NCBI GenBank assembly: GCA_039794405.1
Contig: JBDIVL010000002.1
Coordinates: 95,714 to 159,713 of the forward strand
Source: JBDIVL01 sp039794405
Lineage (GTDB): Bacteria > Planctomycetota > Brocadiia > Brocadiales > Brocadiaceae
Direction: 5' to 3'
DNA: 64,000 nt
The notes under the pieces were generated by a model. The model did no database searches, was not told the origin of the DNA, and saw only the letters and a program-made list of their open reading frames with translations. This document shows, piece by piece, positions 44,457-53,171 of the stretch (positions are counted from its first letter, which is position 1; every line of letters starts with the position of its first letter). Both the position numbers and the translations under genes were made by a program.

Positions 44457-46289
44457 CTACTCGCTTACAATCTTCTCAAAATCAACATTTCCCTTTAACT
44501 TTGAGAGATCCGGATTATTCTTAGCCAAATTTTTATATCCCGGGTTTATTTCTATTGCCCTCATCAGCGAATGTACGGCTTCTTCTCTGCTTGAAAGCAA
44601 GGCTTGTGCACATGCTTTATTAAACCATGCCGCGTCAAAGTCTGGTTTTACCTTTAAGGCCATATCGTAGGTCTCTATTGCCTCTTTATGCTTTCCCATA
44701 ACATCTAACAAAAGTCCTTTATTATTCAATGCAGCCACAAAATCCGGTTTAATCTGAATAGCCATATTATAAGCATTGAGCGCCTCTTGCTGCTTTCCCA
44801 TTTCCTCAAACACATAACCCTTGTAATTCCATGCCTCATATACGTCACCGTTCAATGTCGTTGCCTTGTCAAAGGCATTCAATGCTTCCTGATATTCCTT
44901 TAATTGTACAAGAGAGAGACCTCTGTTTATCCATAAACTAAAGATGTCCGGTTTTATATTTATTGCCTTATCAAATACCTTGACAGCCTCTCCGTAATCC
45001 TTGAGTTGTACGAGAGCAAGACCTTTATTACTGAGAGCTTCATATTTGATTTTTGCCAACCGTGGTATACTTGCGGCCTCTTCATCGGTAATTATCTTCA
45101 CCACCGTATCGAAAGACTTTATGGCTTCCAGATATCTTCCCATCCGCAAAAGGGCCCATCCTTTATTATTCCATACTTGTGGATAATCTGGTTTTAACTT
45201 TATAGCGCTATCAAAAGTATTTATAGCGTCTTCATATCTTCCCAGCCAAAAGAGCTCTCCTCCCTTATTGGTCATAGTCTCATAAGAATCTGGCTGCATC
45301 TGCAAAGCCTTCTCATATGCCAAAACAGCCTCTGTATGTTTTCCAAGGCGAGATAAAGCCAACCCCTTATTCGCCCAAGCACCATATGAGTTTGGCTGAA
45401 TTTCTATGGCCTTTTCATATACAGCGAGAGCTTCCCCGTACCGGCCAAGGGCATCCAGTGCAAGCCCTTTCCCATTCCAGGCGGCATAAGAATTAGGTTT
45501 TAAATCAATAGCCTTGTTAAAGGCATAAACGGCCTCTTCATGCTTACCAAGATCCGCAAGAGTAAACCCCTTGTCAGCCCACGCAGCATGCTCTCCGGGT
45601 TTTATTTCAATTGCCTTATCATAGGCATCAACAGCCTCTTTGTACTTACGTAGCCGGACAAAACAATTGCCTTTATTAATCCAGGCCTCGTAATATTTCG
45701 GATTCATTGCAATTGCCTTATCGTATGCCAGCAATGCTTCAGCCCGCATTTCAGGAATCTTCGCAAGGGCCAAACCTTTATTATTCCATGCCTCATATGC
45801 ATCAGGCTTCATCTCTATAATACGGTCGTAGGTTTCAACAGCCGTCTCTGTTTTTCCAATATGATCCAGTACATTTCCCTTATTATACAACGCCATAATG
45901 TAATCGGGTTTTATCTCCAAGGCGTTATCAAAAGACCTGATGGCCTCATCATATTTACCAGCATGGTCTAAGGTCCTTCCTTTCATATACCAGGCCTCAT
46001 AATAATCCGGCTTAAGCTGAATTGCCTTCTCAAATGATTCAACAGCATCGGTATATCTATTGAAGTAATCAAGTACAACACCTTTGTTATACCAGGCTTC
46101 AAAGGCATCAGGTTTTAACCGGATAGCACTTTCATAAGCATTGAGCGCTTCCTCATACATTTGCTTGCGAATGAAATTGTTTCCTCTATTAAGGGCATCC
46201 TCATAGCCTTCAAATGCAAACAATACTCCTTGCAACCAAATGATCGTTACACAAATTATACCGTGAAGAATAATTGCCCTTTTTATCAT
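44457..46289 (-). CDS. Exported protein made of 16 TPR repeats
   Basis: A 610-residue protein with a signal peptide (MIKRAIILHGIICVTIIWLQ) followed almost entirely by about 16 tetratricopeptide repeats of 34 residues, pattern YEAWxNKGxxLxxxGKYxEA. The first repeat starts at about residue 26; the repeats end near 585. Such proteins form superhelical scaffolds for protein complexes. ATG 46289 is chosen because AAGGAGGGG lies just upstream; a frame extending to 46367 lacks one. The partner is not known. TPR-rich envelope proteins are abundant in anammox planctomycetes. Confidence 0.9.
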   Translation of the reverse strand: MIKRAIILHGIICVTIIWLQGVLFAFEGYEDALNRGNNFIRKQMYEEALNAYESAIRLKPDAFEAWYNKGVVLDYFNRYTDAVESFEKAIQLKPDYYEAWYMKGRTLDHAGKYDEAIRSFDNALEIKPDYIMALYNKGNVLDHIGKTETAVETYDRIIEMKPDAYEAWNNKGLALAKIPEMRAEALLAYDKAIAMNPKYYEAWINKGNCFVRLRKYKEAVDAYDKAIEIKPGEHAAWADKGFTLADLGKHEEAVYAFNKAIDLKPNSYAAWNGKGLALDALGRYGEALAVYEKAIEIQPNSYGAWANKGLALSRLGKHTEAVLAYEKALQMQPDSYETMTNKGGELFWLGRYEDAINTFDSAIKLKPDYPQVWNNKGWALLRMGRYLEAIKSFDTVVKIITDEEAASIPRLAKIKYEALSNKGLALVQLKDYGEAVKVFDKAINIKPDIFSLWINRGLSLVQLKEYQEALNAFDKATTLNGDVYEAWNYKGYVFEEMGKQQEALNAYNMAIQIKPDFVAALNNKGLLLDVMGKHKEAIETYDMALKVKPDFDAAWFNKACAQALLSSREEAVHSLMRAIEINPGYKNLAKNNPDLSKLKGNVDFEKIVSE

Positions 46290-46388
46290 GGCTGCCCCTC
46301 CTTTCACCTTAAGCAGAATTGTGGTTAGAAACCCGAACGGGTCGGAAGTGAAAAATGCAGAGTGCAAAATGGAGATTTGTAATATAGT

Positions 46389-47831
46389 TTATTTCAGTGT
46401 CGTAATATCGCCATCTTCCAAGATATAAGGAGAATTGTCTCCACACCTGGACATCAACCTTCCTGTATAAGACACCGTTTCACCTTCCTGAAATTTCAAT
46501 ACTTTATTCTTTTTTGATAAACCAACCCTTAATTCTATATCTATATGTTCATTTGCTTTTTGCATGATACCAATTCGTAAGCCAGATGCAACATTTGCAT
46601 TTTTATAAGCAATTTGTCCTATCCAGCTAACATACTTACCTTTATATTCTATCCAGGCGTCATTTTTTTGCATGTCTGATAAATTACTCCCCTTACCAAA
46701 AACATTATCTATATCTTCGAAAGACTGCACAATAAATACCTTTTTAGGTCCCTGAGAAACGGGCATTATATAAGGATTTACAGCCAATTCTTTGGAGTTC
46801 AACGATTCAAGAGGTGCTGTATTATTATTTTCAATTTTAATCACATCTCCATCTTCAAGCTTATAAGGGAATATCCTTGTCACCTGTGATTTAAGTTTTC
46901 CCGTATATGTTACCGTATCGCCATATTTTACATGAGAAAAACGGTCCTTATTGGCGGGATTTAACTTTATTTCGGCACTGGTATCACCATGAGTTACACC
47001 AAGCATCCAACCTGTCATCAGGTTCCATCCAATATAATTCACTTTTCCAGTCCACTTCACCCTTTTATCTATACATCGGTTCCATAGACTTTCCTTTTGT
47101 TCATCGGGTAAGTCCCCTGCGACCCCGAGAATATCATTAAATTCTTCAAAATTCATGTCGATATAACCATCCGCTGTCTCTTTTATAGCAAATCCATATT
47201 TCGAAACTACAACCCGTTCATTAGCAATCGTACTTTCTGAGACACCCGCCTGTGGCTCTTTTTCAACCATTTCGGTTTCTTTTTGCGCAGAAAGAACAGA
47301 ACCCTTACTGTCTGTATTAGCTGGAGTTACAGCTTCATAAAACAGACGATCAAATTCACGCTGATATTTTACCAATACCTTCGCCTCATCGGTAAAAATA
47401 ACATTGTAGCGATTGAACTTGTTCACATTTTCATTCCAATAATACGACCCTGTCATCAGTAATTTGCTATCAAAAACAGCAAAATTATTACGCATAATTC
47501 CTTTTTGAATCAACACCTTCGTTACAAACTCTTTACTTTTATCAGTCCTTAACAAGGGACTCTTCATGAAGGTACGTTTTCTATCCACTACCATCCTGAT
47601 GTGAACGCCACGTTCCTGCGCTTTAACAAGTGCATTCAAAATATCGTTTGATGTGATTTCAAAAACTGCAATATCGATAGACTCTTGAGATCTCTCAATC
47701 GCATGTAAAATTTGCCTTTTGATATCCTCAGGAGTGAAATACGCATCAGATGACATACTATCTTGAATAGAGAAAAATGATGTTACAAGTATCACCATCA
47801 CAATACTACAAATTTTATAAATTTTCTCCAT
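46389..47831 (-). CDS. Degenerate phospholipase D-like protein with two repeated C-terminal domains
   Basis: A 480-residue exported protein (signal peptide about 1-28). Residues about 35-170 match a single PLD-like domain (IERSQESIDIAVFEITSNDI, RGVHIRMVVDRKRTF, FAVFDSKLLMTGSYYWNENV). The HxK of the HKD catalytic motif is replaced: RNNFAVFDSK stands where HHKFxVID is usual, so nuclease or lipase activity is doubtful. Two related domains of about 120 residues follow (about 210-335 and 360-480), each ending YKLEDGD / YILEDGD and containing VTYTGKL / VSYTGRL; they may be OB-like. Start ATG 47831 follows AAGGAGA. Confidence 0.75.
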   Translation of the reverse strand: MEKIYKICSIVMVILVTSFFSIQDSMSSDAYFTPEDIKRQILHAIERSQESIDIAVFEITSNDILNALVKAQERGVHIRMVVDRKRTFMKSPLLRTDKSKEFVTKVLIQKGIMRNNFAVFDSKLLMTGSYYWNENVNKFNRYNVIFTDEAKVLVKYQREFDRLFYEAVTPANTDSKGSVLSAQKETEMVEKEPQAGVSESTIANERVVVSKYGFAIKETADGYIDMNFEEFNDILGVAGDLPDEQKESLWNRCIDKRVKWTGKVNYIGWNLMTGWMLGVTHGDTSAEIKLNPANKDRFSHVKYGDTVTYTGKLKSQVTRIFPYKLEDGDVIKIENNNTAPLESLNSKELAVNPYIMPVSQGPKKVFIVQSFEDIDNVFGKGSNLSDMQKNDAWIEYKGKYVSWIGQIAYKNANVASGLRIGIMQKANEHIDIELRVGLSKKNKVLKFQEGETVSYTGRLMSRCGDNSPYILEDGDITTLK

Positions 47832-48205
47832 ATAGCCAATAGTCTCCTTCTTTTGGGTATTTCTTTGGAACAAATTTGTATTTATCGATGTTACCAGAAA
47901 CAATCTGTTACCCGGAATTACAATTATTTACAAACTTTTATTTAAAAACTTCATCATCCGAGGCCTTGCCTCGCCAGGTATTCAGAAAAACGCCACTGCG
48001 ACAGTATTAAGACTATGTTTTTTTATTAAATTCACGTATCGGTGTATTTTATCAATGCCTAAGAGAGAATGCAAGTATTATAGAAATACCTTTCGTTTTT
48101 CGAGTTACGTCAATTTGATTTATATTGACAAAAAAACCTATCTAAAATACAATGCATCTTAAATGTTAAGGATATAAACTTTTACTTTGCTTGAAGGAGG
48201 CCTAT
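47832..48205. other. Divergent intergenic region, 374 bp
   Basis: Spacer between the PLD-like gene and htrA. It contains a fragment of the GAGGC-hairpin repeat (about 47952-47978) and the htrA promoter. Otherwise nothing is seen. Confidence 0.5.
48125..48153 (+). promoter_or_regulatory. Near-consensus sigma70 promoter of htrA
   Basis: Perfect TTGACA (48125-48130), a 17-bp spacer, and TACAAT (48148-48153), about 50 bp before the ATG at 48206. Confidence 0.78.
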
Positions 48206-49762
48206 ATGATTCACAAGTTAAAAAGGTTTTGCTTTCATCCTCTTTTCGTTTTTGGTTTTTGTATTGGAATTGGCATGTATCTGCCCCATAAAACAACACT
48301 CTACGCAGCAGATAAGAAAACAAACGAAGTTGAATCAGAAGCGTTAACCACAGCCCAATATTTTGAACATGTATTCGAGAACGTAGTGAACCAAGTCAAA
48401 CCCGCCGTTGTCTCCATCACTTCTGTAAAGACATTTAAACACAGCCAGCAAAGACAAAGAAGGATGCCACAAGACCGGTTCCACCCTCCATCAAGACCAC
48501 GGTCAGATGAAAATGAAGAATCCGATCCATTCCGTCAATTCAGGGACTTCTTCGGCGATGACTTTTTTGATAGATTCTTCAAACCTCGTTTCCCTGAAGG
48601 GGAATTTCAAATACAAGGGCTTGGTTCAGGGGTAATTGTAGACAGTGATAAAGGTTATATCATAACAAATAATCATGTAGTAGAAGATGCTGATGAACTT
48701 AAAATTACCTTAGGAGATAAAAGGGAGTTTACCGGTAAAGTCATCGGTACAGACCCACAGACAGATATTGCGATAGTAAAAATAGATGGGAATAATTTAC
48801 CTATCGCAAAACTAGGTGATTCAGATACAATTCGGGTTGGACAGTGGGCTATTGCCATCGGTAATCCCTTTGGTCTAACACAAACAGTATCGATTGGTGT
48901 TGTTAGTGCTACAGGAAGGGCTAATGTGGGTGTCGCACAATATGAAGATATGATCCAAACAGATGCTGCTATCAACCCGGGTAATAGTGGAGGACCTTTA
49001 GTAAACATCCGCGGCGAAGTAATTGGTATCAACACTGCCATATTTACAAGGACCGGTGGTTATCAGGGTATTGGTTTTGCCATACCAATCAATATGGTAA
49101 AAATCATCATGAAAGAGCTTGTAGAGAAAGGCAAGGTCACACGCGGCTGGCTTGGGGTCGTTATCCAGGATATTACTCCCGATTTAGCAAAGTCTTTTAA
49201 TGTTACGGTAACAGAAGGTGTTCTGGTAAGTGAGATACAAGAAAACTCCCCTGCAAAAGAAGCTGGTTTCGAACGTGGTGATATTGTAATTGAATATGAT
49301 GGGAAATCAATCAGGGATGTTAATCATCTCCGTAATCTTGTTGCGCAAACCGAAGCTGGTAAAAAAGCACAGGTTAAAGTATTACGGGATGGTAAAGAAA
49401 AGGAATTAACGGTCAAGATCGGTGAACAACCAGCGGAATTGTTTACTTTAGGACCAGACGTACAACCCTTTGAAAAAGAATTTGGAATGACCGTGCAGAA
49501 CCTTACAAAGGAACTTGCCAAAAGTTTAGGGATAGAAGAAGAGACGGGTGTCATCGTTTCTGGTGTTCAACCGGGAAGCCCCGCAGCCATGTCTGATATA
49601 AGAGAGGGCGACCTTATTAAAGAGGTAAACAGGAAAAAGATTAGCAATGTAACAGATTTCAAAAAGGCATTAAGCGAAGCAGATAAAGAAAAGGGGGCCC
49701 TCATACTGGTAAAACGAGGTGAGTTTTCCCGTTACGTTATCATTAAGGCAAAAGAAAAATAA
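48206..49762 (+). CDS. degP: Periplasmic serine protease, DegP/HtrA (Do) family
   Basis: Envelope protease/chaperone of 518 residues. A signal peptide (about 1-30) leads into an S1C protease domain with triad residues in YIITNNHVVEDA (His), TDIAIVKID (Asp) and INPGNSGGPLV (Ser). Two PDZ domains follow (about 300-395 and 415-515, with GWLGVVIQDITPDLAKSF and TGVIVSGVQPGSPA). A Q-linker rich in Arg/Pro/Asp lies between the signal peptide and the protease. ATG 48206 has AAGGAGG 6 nt upstream; the TTG at 48191 would overlap that site. It is monocistronic. Confidence 0.95.
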   Translation: MIHKLKRFCFHPLFVFGFCIGIGMYLPHKTTLYAADKKTNEVESEALTTAQYFEHVFENVVNQVKPAVVSITSVKTFKHSQQRQRRMPQDRFHPPSRPRSDENEESDPFRQFRDFFGDDFFDRFFKPRFPEGEFQIQGLGSGVIVDSDKGYIITNNHVVEDADELKITLGDKREFTGKVIGTDPQTDIAIVKIDGNNLPIAKLGDSDTIRVGQWAIAIGNPFGLTQTVSIGVVSATGRANVGVAQYEDMIQTDAAINPGNSGGPLVNIRGEVIGINTAIFTRTGGYQGIGFAIPINMVKIIMKELVEKGKVTRGWLGVVIQDITPDLAKSFNVTVTEGVLVSEIQENSPAKEAGFERGDIVIEYDGKSIRDVNHLRNLVAQTEAGKKAQVKVLRDGKEKELTVKIGEQPAELFTLGPDVQPFEKEFGMTVQNLTKELAKSLGIEEETGVIVSGVQPGSPAAMSDIREGDLIKEVNRKKISNVTDFKKALSEADKEKGALILVKRGEFSRYVIIKAKEK

Positions 49763-49771
49763 CATGGTTCT

Positions 49772-49973
49772 ATAAGCAATCAGAGGTCAGCTTGCAGCTT
49801 CTGCCCGATTGCTTAACAATGGGTGGATGAGTAAATGGGTAGATGGGTGAATGGATGTATATTCATTTATGAACCAACACATCGGCTCATCCACCCCCAT
49901 GAACGGTAAGCTGACTGCTACGGGCTTATGTATTTGTGAGATGTAGCTACAAACCACAAACTCTTTCGGCTTA
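49772..49973 (+). repeat. Long intergenic repeat, second copy
   Basis: Matches 40072-40262 through TAAGCAATCAG, GGTCAGC, AATGGGTGGATGAGTAAAT, AACCAACACATCGGCTCATC, GGTAAGCTGACTGCT and TATGTATTTGTGAGA to CTCTTTCGGCTTAG. The GAGGC hairpin end is lost here. Confidence 0.7.
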
Positions 49974-50489
49974 GAAACTGTCTGAAAAGGCAGGATTATC
50001 ATTCCAAACGGGACGAAGCAGAATGAAAAATCCTCCCCCAGCAGTGCTCATCCACATCTTTTATTTCATTCCAACGCTCTGCGTCTTGTCCCAGATATTT
50101 GAAATATGAGAGGTCGATAAAGGCATTTTCGTGATTGCAGCCATTTCTGTACAATCTATACTATCTGAGAAATAGATCCGATTATTATGGTAAATATGAC
50201 GCAGAGTGTGGTACGAGTAGAGCGAGTAAAGTGAGAGCACAGGCACTAAATTGTCTGCTCACTATCGTTTGCTCCTTACGGAGCATGTGATATGCGAAAG
50301 GGAAAAATGTGGGTAACAATAAGCCCTCCAGAGTGCCTCGATCCCTCATCGCTTGAAATGATCTGTTTCGGTTTTTCGGATAGATTTCCAGCAGGGTGAA
50401 TCGTCAAGTGGATAAATTCCATACATAAAAATTGACTTTTCAAACACTCTTTAAGGCCCTGTCTCGTTAGTTTTATTGCACCTAAACTT
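49974..50489. other. Intergenic region with GCTCC/GGAGC hairpins
   Basis: No gene is supported. AACTGTCTGAAAAGG (about 49976) recalls the ends of the nested element in the 1965 repeat. TTTGCTCCTTACGGAGCATG (about 50268-50287) forms a short hairpin like GCTCCTCATGGAGC near 2110, suggesting a shared element family. Confidence 0.5.
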
Positions 50490-51689
50490 TTATGCCCCCG
50501 CCGATATTCTGGCAGTTTGTTCTTTTGCGATTGATTCCCTGCCATAAGGGGAAATTTCCCTTAATTTTCTAATAATAGGCGGCAAATGTTCTATAATATG
50601 GTTAACATCTTCCATCGTATTATACCGGCTCAAACTCAATCTTACCGAGCCATGGACCGCAGTAAAGGGTACACCCATGGCCCTCAATACGTGTGAGGGT
50701 TCAAGAGAACCAGAGGTACATGCTGAGCCCGACGAAGCACAAATTCCCTTCTCATTGAGAAGTAACAATATAGCCTCGCCCTCCACAAATTCAAAACTCA
50801 AATTGGTCGTGTTTGGAAGGCGGTGTTCCTTATGGCCATTTACCCTCGCATCCGGTGCCCTTTTCAGTATTTCATTCTCAAGCTTGTCCCTTAATTGTTT
50901 CACGTAAGTTTGCTCTTCAGCCATATACTTTTTTGCCAGTTCACAAGCCTTGCCGAGACCAACGATCGAAGGAACATTCTCCGTACCACCGCGGCGGTTC
51001 CCTTCCTGATGTCCACCGATGATAAAAGGTGTAACCGCAGTTCCCTTTCGGACAAAGAGGGCGCCGATTCCTTTCGGGGCATGTAATTTATGCCCGGATA
51101 GGGTTAATAAATCTATGGTGCTTCTTGCAAGATTTAAAGGTATCTTACCCACAGCCTGCACGGCGTCGGTGTGAAGGATAGAACCTTTTTGCTTCACAAT
51201 ACTACCAATTTCTTCAATGGGAAAGATCACACCTGTTTCGTTATTTGCGTACATAATCGATACAATTGCTGTGTCTTCCCTTATTGCATCGGCTAATTCA
51301 GTCAGGCTAATCATTCCGCTGCTGTCCACACCCAATTCAGTTACATGATAATTATTTTGGGCAAGATACTTACACAAATTATAAACTGCAGGATGCTCTA
51401 CCCTCGATGTTACTATGTGCCTTTTATGCGGATTCGCTCGAAGTACTCCCCAAATTGCCGCATTATCGCTTTCCGTACCGCAGCTCGTGAAGATAATCTC
51501 TGCAGGGTCGGCACCGAGAATATCTGCCACCTGCACTCTTGCAGTATCAATCTTTTTGGCTACCTGTCCACCAAAGCTGTGCATACTCGAAGGATTCCCA
51601 TAGTACTCCATAAAATACGGTGACATAGCCTCAACAACTTCAGGGGCAACCATTGTTGTAGCATTATTATCTGCATATACAACTCTCAT
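50490..51689 (-). CDS. nifS: Cysteine desulfurase NifS
   Basis: PLP enzyme of 399 residues that removes sulfur from cysteine for Fe-S cluster assembly. The PLP lysine lies in LLTLSGHKLHAPKGIG (about 205), and the catalytic cysteine in GICASSGSACTSGSLEPSH (about 325) on a short loop typical of group I (NifS/IscS). The ATG overlaps the TGA of the upstream nifU (ATGA), so both are translated together. No other nif gene is nearby, so a housekeeping role is most likely. Confidence 0.94.
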   Translation of the reverse strand: MRVVYADNNATTMVAPEVVEAMSPYFMEYYGNPSSMHSFGGQVAKKIDTARVQVADILGADPAEIIFTSCGTESDNAAIWGVLRANPHKRHIVTSRVEHPAVYNLCKYLAQNNYHVTELGVDSSGMISLTELADAIREDTAIVSIMYANNETGVIFPIEEIGSIVKQKGSILHTDAVQAVGKIPLNLARSTIDLLTLSGHKLHAPKGIGALFVRKGTAVTPFIIGGHQEGNRRGGTENVPSIVGLGKACELAKKYMAEEQTYVKQLRDKLENEILKRAPDARVNGHKEHRLPNTTNLSFEFVEGEAILLLLNEKGICASSGSACTSGSLEPSHVLRAMGVPFTAVHGSVRLSLSRYNTMEDVNHIIEHLPPIIRKLREISPYGRESIAKEQTARISAGA

Positions 51690-52543
51690 TATGAAGCCAC
51701 CTCCTCAACAATAAGTGAATCTGTCACAAGTTCCCTTAATTTTGCCTCTACAGTAGATTTCAAAGTAACCTTTGAGCTGGGACATTCCGCACAGCTTCCC
51801 CGAAAAGAGACCATAACCCGATCACCGTCGATATCAATAAGCTCAATATCCCCCCCATCCGCCTGAAGGGTAGGCCGAATAACCCTCTCTATCGTTTCTT
51901 GTACGGACTTTATCTTTTGAATATTTGTCAGTTTTTTAACAGGCCCCTTAGCCCTTTCTATCATTGCCTTTTCTTTCTCTTTCTGCCAGACCTCATCTAT
52001 AATTGCCTGAATTTGGGGATGACAGGAGCGGCAGCCGCCTCCAGCCTTACAGTAATTGGTAACCTGTTCAATCGTAGTTAACTTATGTTCACGAACCTCA
52101 TGTGCGATTTTATTATCTGTTACCCCAAAACATTTACAAACAATAGTTCCTTCTTCAACAGGTTTCTCTATCTTTAACCCCCGATAGTTAGCAACAGCAG
52201 CTTCCAGGGCCTCACGTCCCATCACAGAACAATGCATCTTTTGTTCAGGCAACCCGTCCAAATACCTGGCAATGTCATCATCGGTAATCTTAGCCGCTTC
52301 ACTGATCATCTTTCCTTTAATCATTTCTGTCAATGCACTTGCGGAGGCGATGGCGCTTCCGCATCCAAATGTCTTAAACTTCACATCAACAATGCGTTCT
52401 GATTCGTCCAATTTCAGCATTAATTTTAACGCATCTCCACAGGCCAGACTGCCTACTTCACCTACAGCATCCGGATTTTCAATTTCACCTACATTTCGTG
52501 GGTGGAAAAAATGGTCTTTAACTTTTTCAGAATAATCCCACAC
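51689..52543 (-). CDS. nifU: Fe-S cluster scaffold protein NifU (three-domain)
   Basis: A full-length NifU of 284 residues. An IscU-like domain (about 1-125) with scaffold cysteines in SLACGDALK, KFKTFGCGSAI and KMHCSVMG is followed by a BFD-like 2Fe-2S domain (about 133-185: CKCFGVT, GGGCRSCHPQI) and a C-terminal Nfu domain (about 210-284) with SFRGSCAECPSS. The start is GTG 52543 with AAGGAATAATAGG upstream. It overlaps nifS by one base step and forms a two-gene operon, the main Fe-S assembly module visible here; LeuC and the activase would be clients. Confidence 0.94.
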   Translation of the reverse strand: MWDYSEKVKDHFFHPRNVGEIENPDAVGEVGSLACGDALKLMLKLDESERIVDVKFKTFGCGSAIASASALTEMIKGKMISEAAKITDDDIARYLDGLPEQKMHCSVMGREALEAAVANYRGLKIEKPVEEGTIVCKCFGVTDNKIAHEVREHKLTTIEQVTNYCKAGGGCRSCHPQIQAIIDEVWQKEKEKAMIERAKGPVKKLTNIQKIKSVQETIERVIRPTLQADGGDIELIDIDGDRVMVSFRGSCAECPSSKVTLKSTVEAKLRELVTDSLIVEEVAS

Positions 52544-52934
52544 CCTATTATTCCTTTCTTAATTAAATTCTCTATAGTATTACCGTGTAAAAACTTCTTT
52601 CTTGTGTGAGCATTCAGCTGTCAGCAGTTAGCCTGCAGCTTCTGCCAAATTGCTGGTAGCTGAATGCTACAACTTACAACTTTTAGTTCAGTTACGACTA
52701 CACCGCTCTATATAATATGTAATAAATCATAATTACAATAATATGCTTTTGTATGAAGAATGTCAAGTATCGCATCAAACTGTGGCAGCGCAAAATAACT
52801 TTTTTGGGAATCGAGATAACTCTCAAAAATTTATGATTTGATGGTATCAAACAAGATTTGATTATTTGATATGCCCGTTTACTAGATCAAAGACACCTCT
52901 ATATAAGCAAATACAACTGGCATGAATATTGCTT
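52544..52934. other. Intergenic region before the prophage tail module, 391 bp
   Basis: Contains short related motifs (CAGCTGTCAGCAGTTAGCC, CAGCTTCTGCC) shared with spacers at 20430 and 49790. It should hold the left prophage boundary if the phage ends here, but no attachment-site core or tRNA end can be identified. Confidence 0.4.
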
Positions 52935-53171
52935 TTAATTGCTTTCCTTTTTTTCCTGTATTAATTTTGTAAAGTCCGGAGAAAAGAAATAAATTCCGCT
53001 CTTATTATTTGCATTAATAAGAGTACTGGCTATAATTTCCATATAGCTGTTAAGTGTTTGTATTTTGTTATTAATATCTATCAACTGTTTTGTGGTTTTT
53101 TCATTAATCCGTATTTCATCAATCTGTGTTTCGTCCATTTTTATTTTCTCTTTTGCCTCCATTTTTACCAT
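52935..53171 (-). CDS. Small phage-associated protein after the tail fibre gene
   Basis: A protein of about 78 residues, highly charged at the N-terminus (MVKMEAKEKIKMDETQIDEI) and predicted helical, with no known family. The frame is open to 53213; ATG 53171 is preferred because it overlaps the stop of the fibre gene by only 7 bp (ATGGTAA), the arrangement used elsewhere in this module. It may be a fibre chaperone or an accessory tail protein by position. Confidence 0.5.
   Translation of the reverse strand: MVKMEAKEKIKMDETQIDEIRINEKTTKQLIDINNKIQTLNSYMEIIASTLINANNKSGIYFFSPDFTKLIQEKKESN

Noticed and set aside
50276..50545. Minus-strand frame of 89 residues upstream of the nifS 3' end
   Set aside because: It overlaps the nifS coding end and repeat-like DNA; no family resemblance.
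52544..52934. Prophage attachment site at the left edge of the tail module
   Set aside because: No repeated core or tRNA end can be identified because the other prophage end is outside the window.
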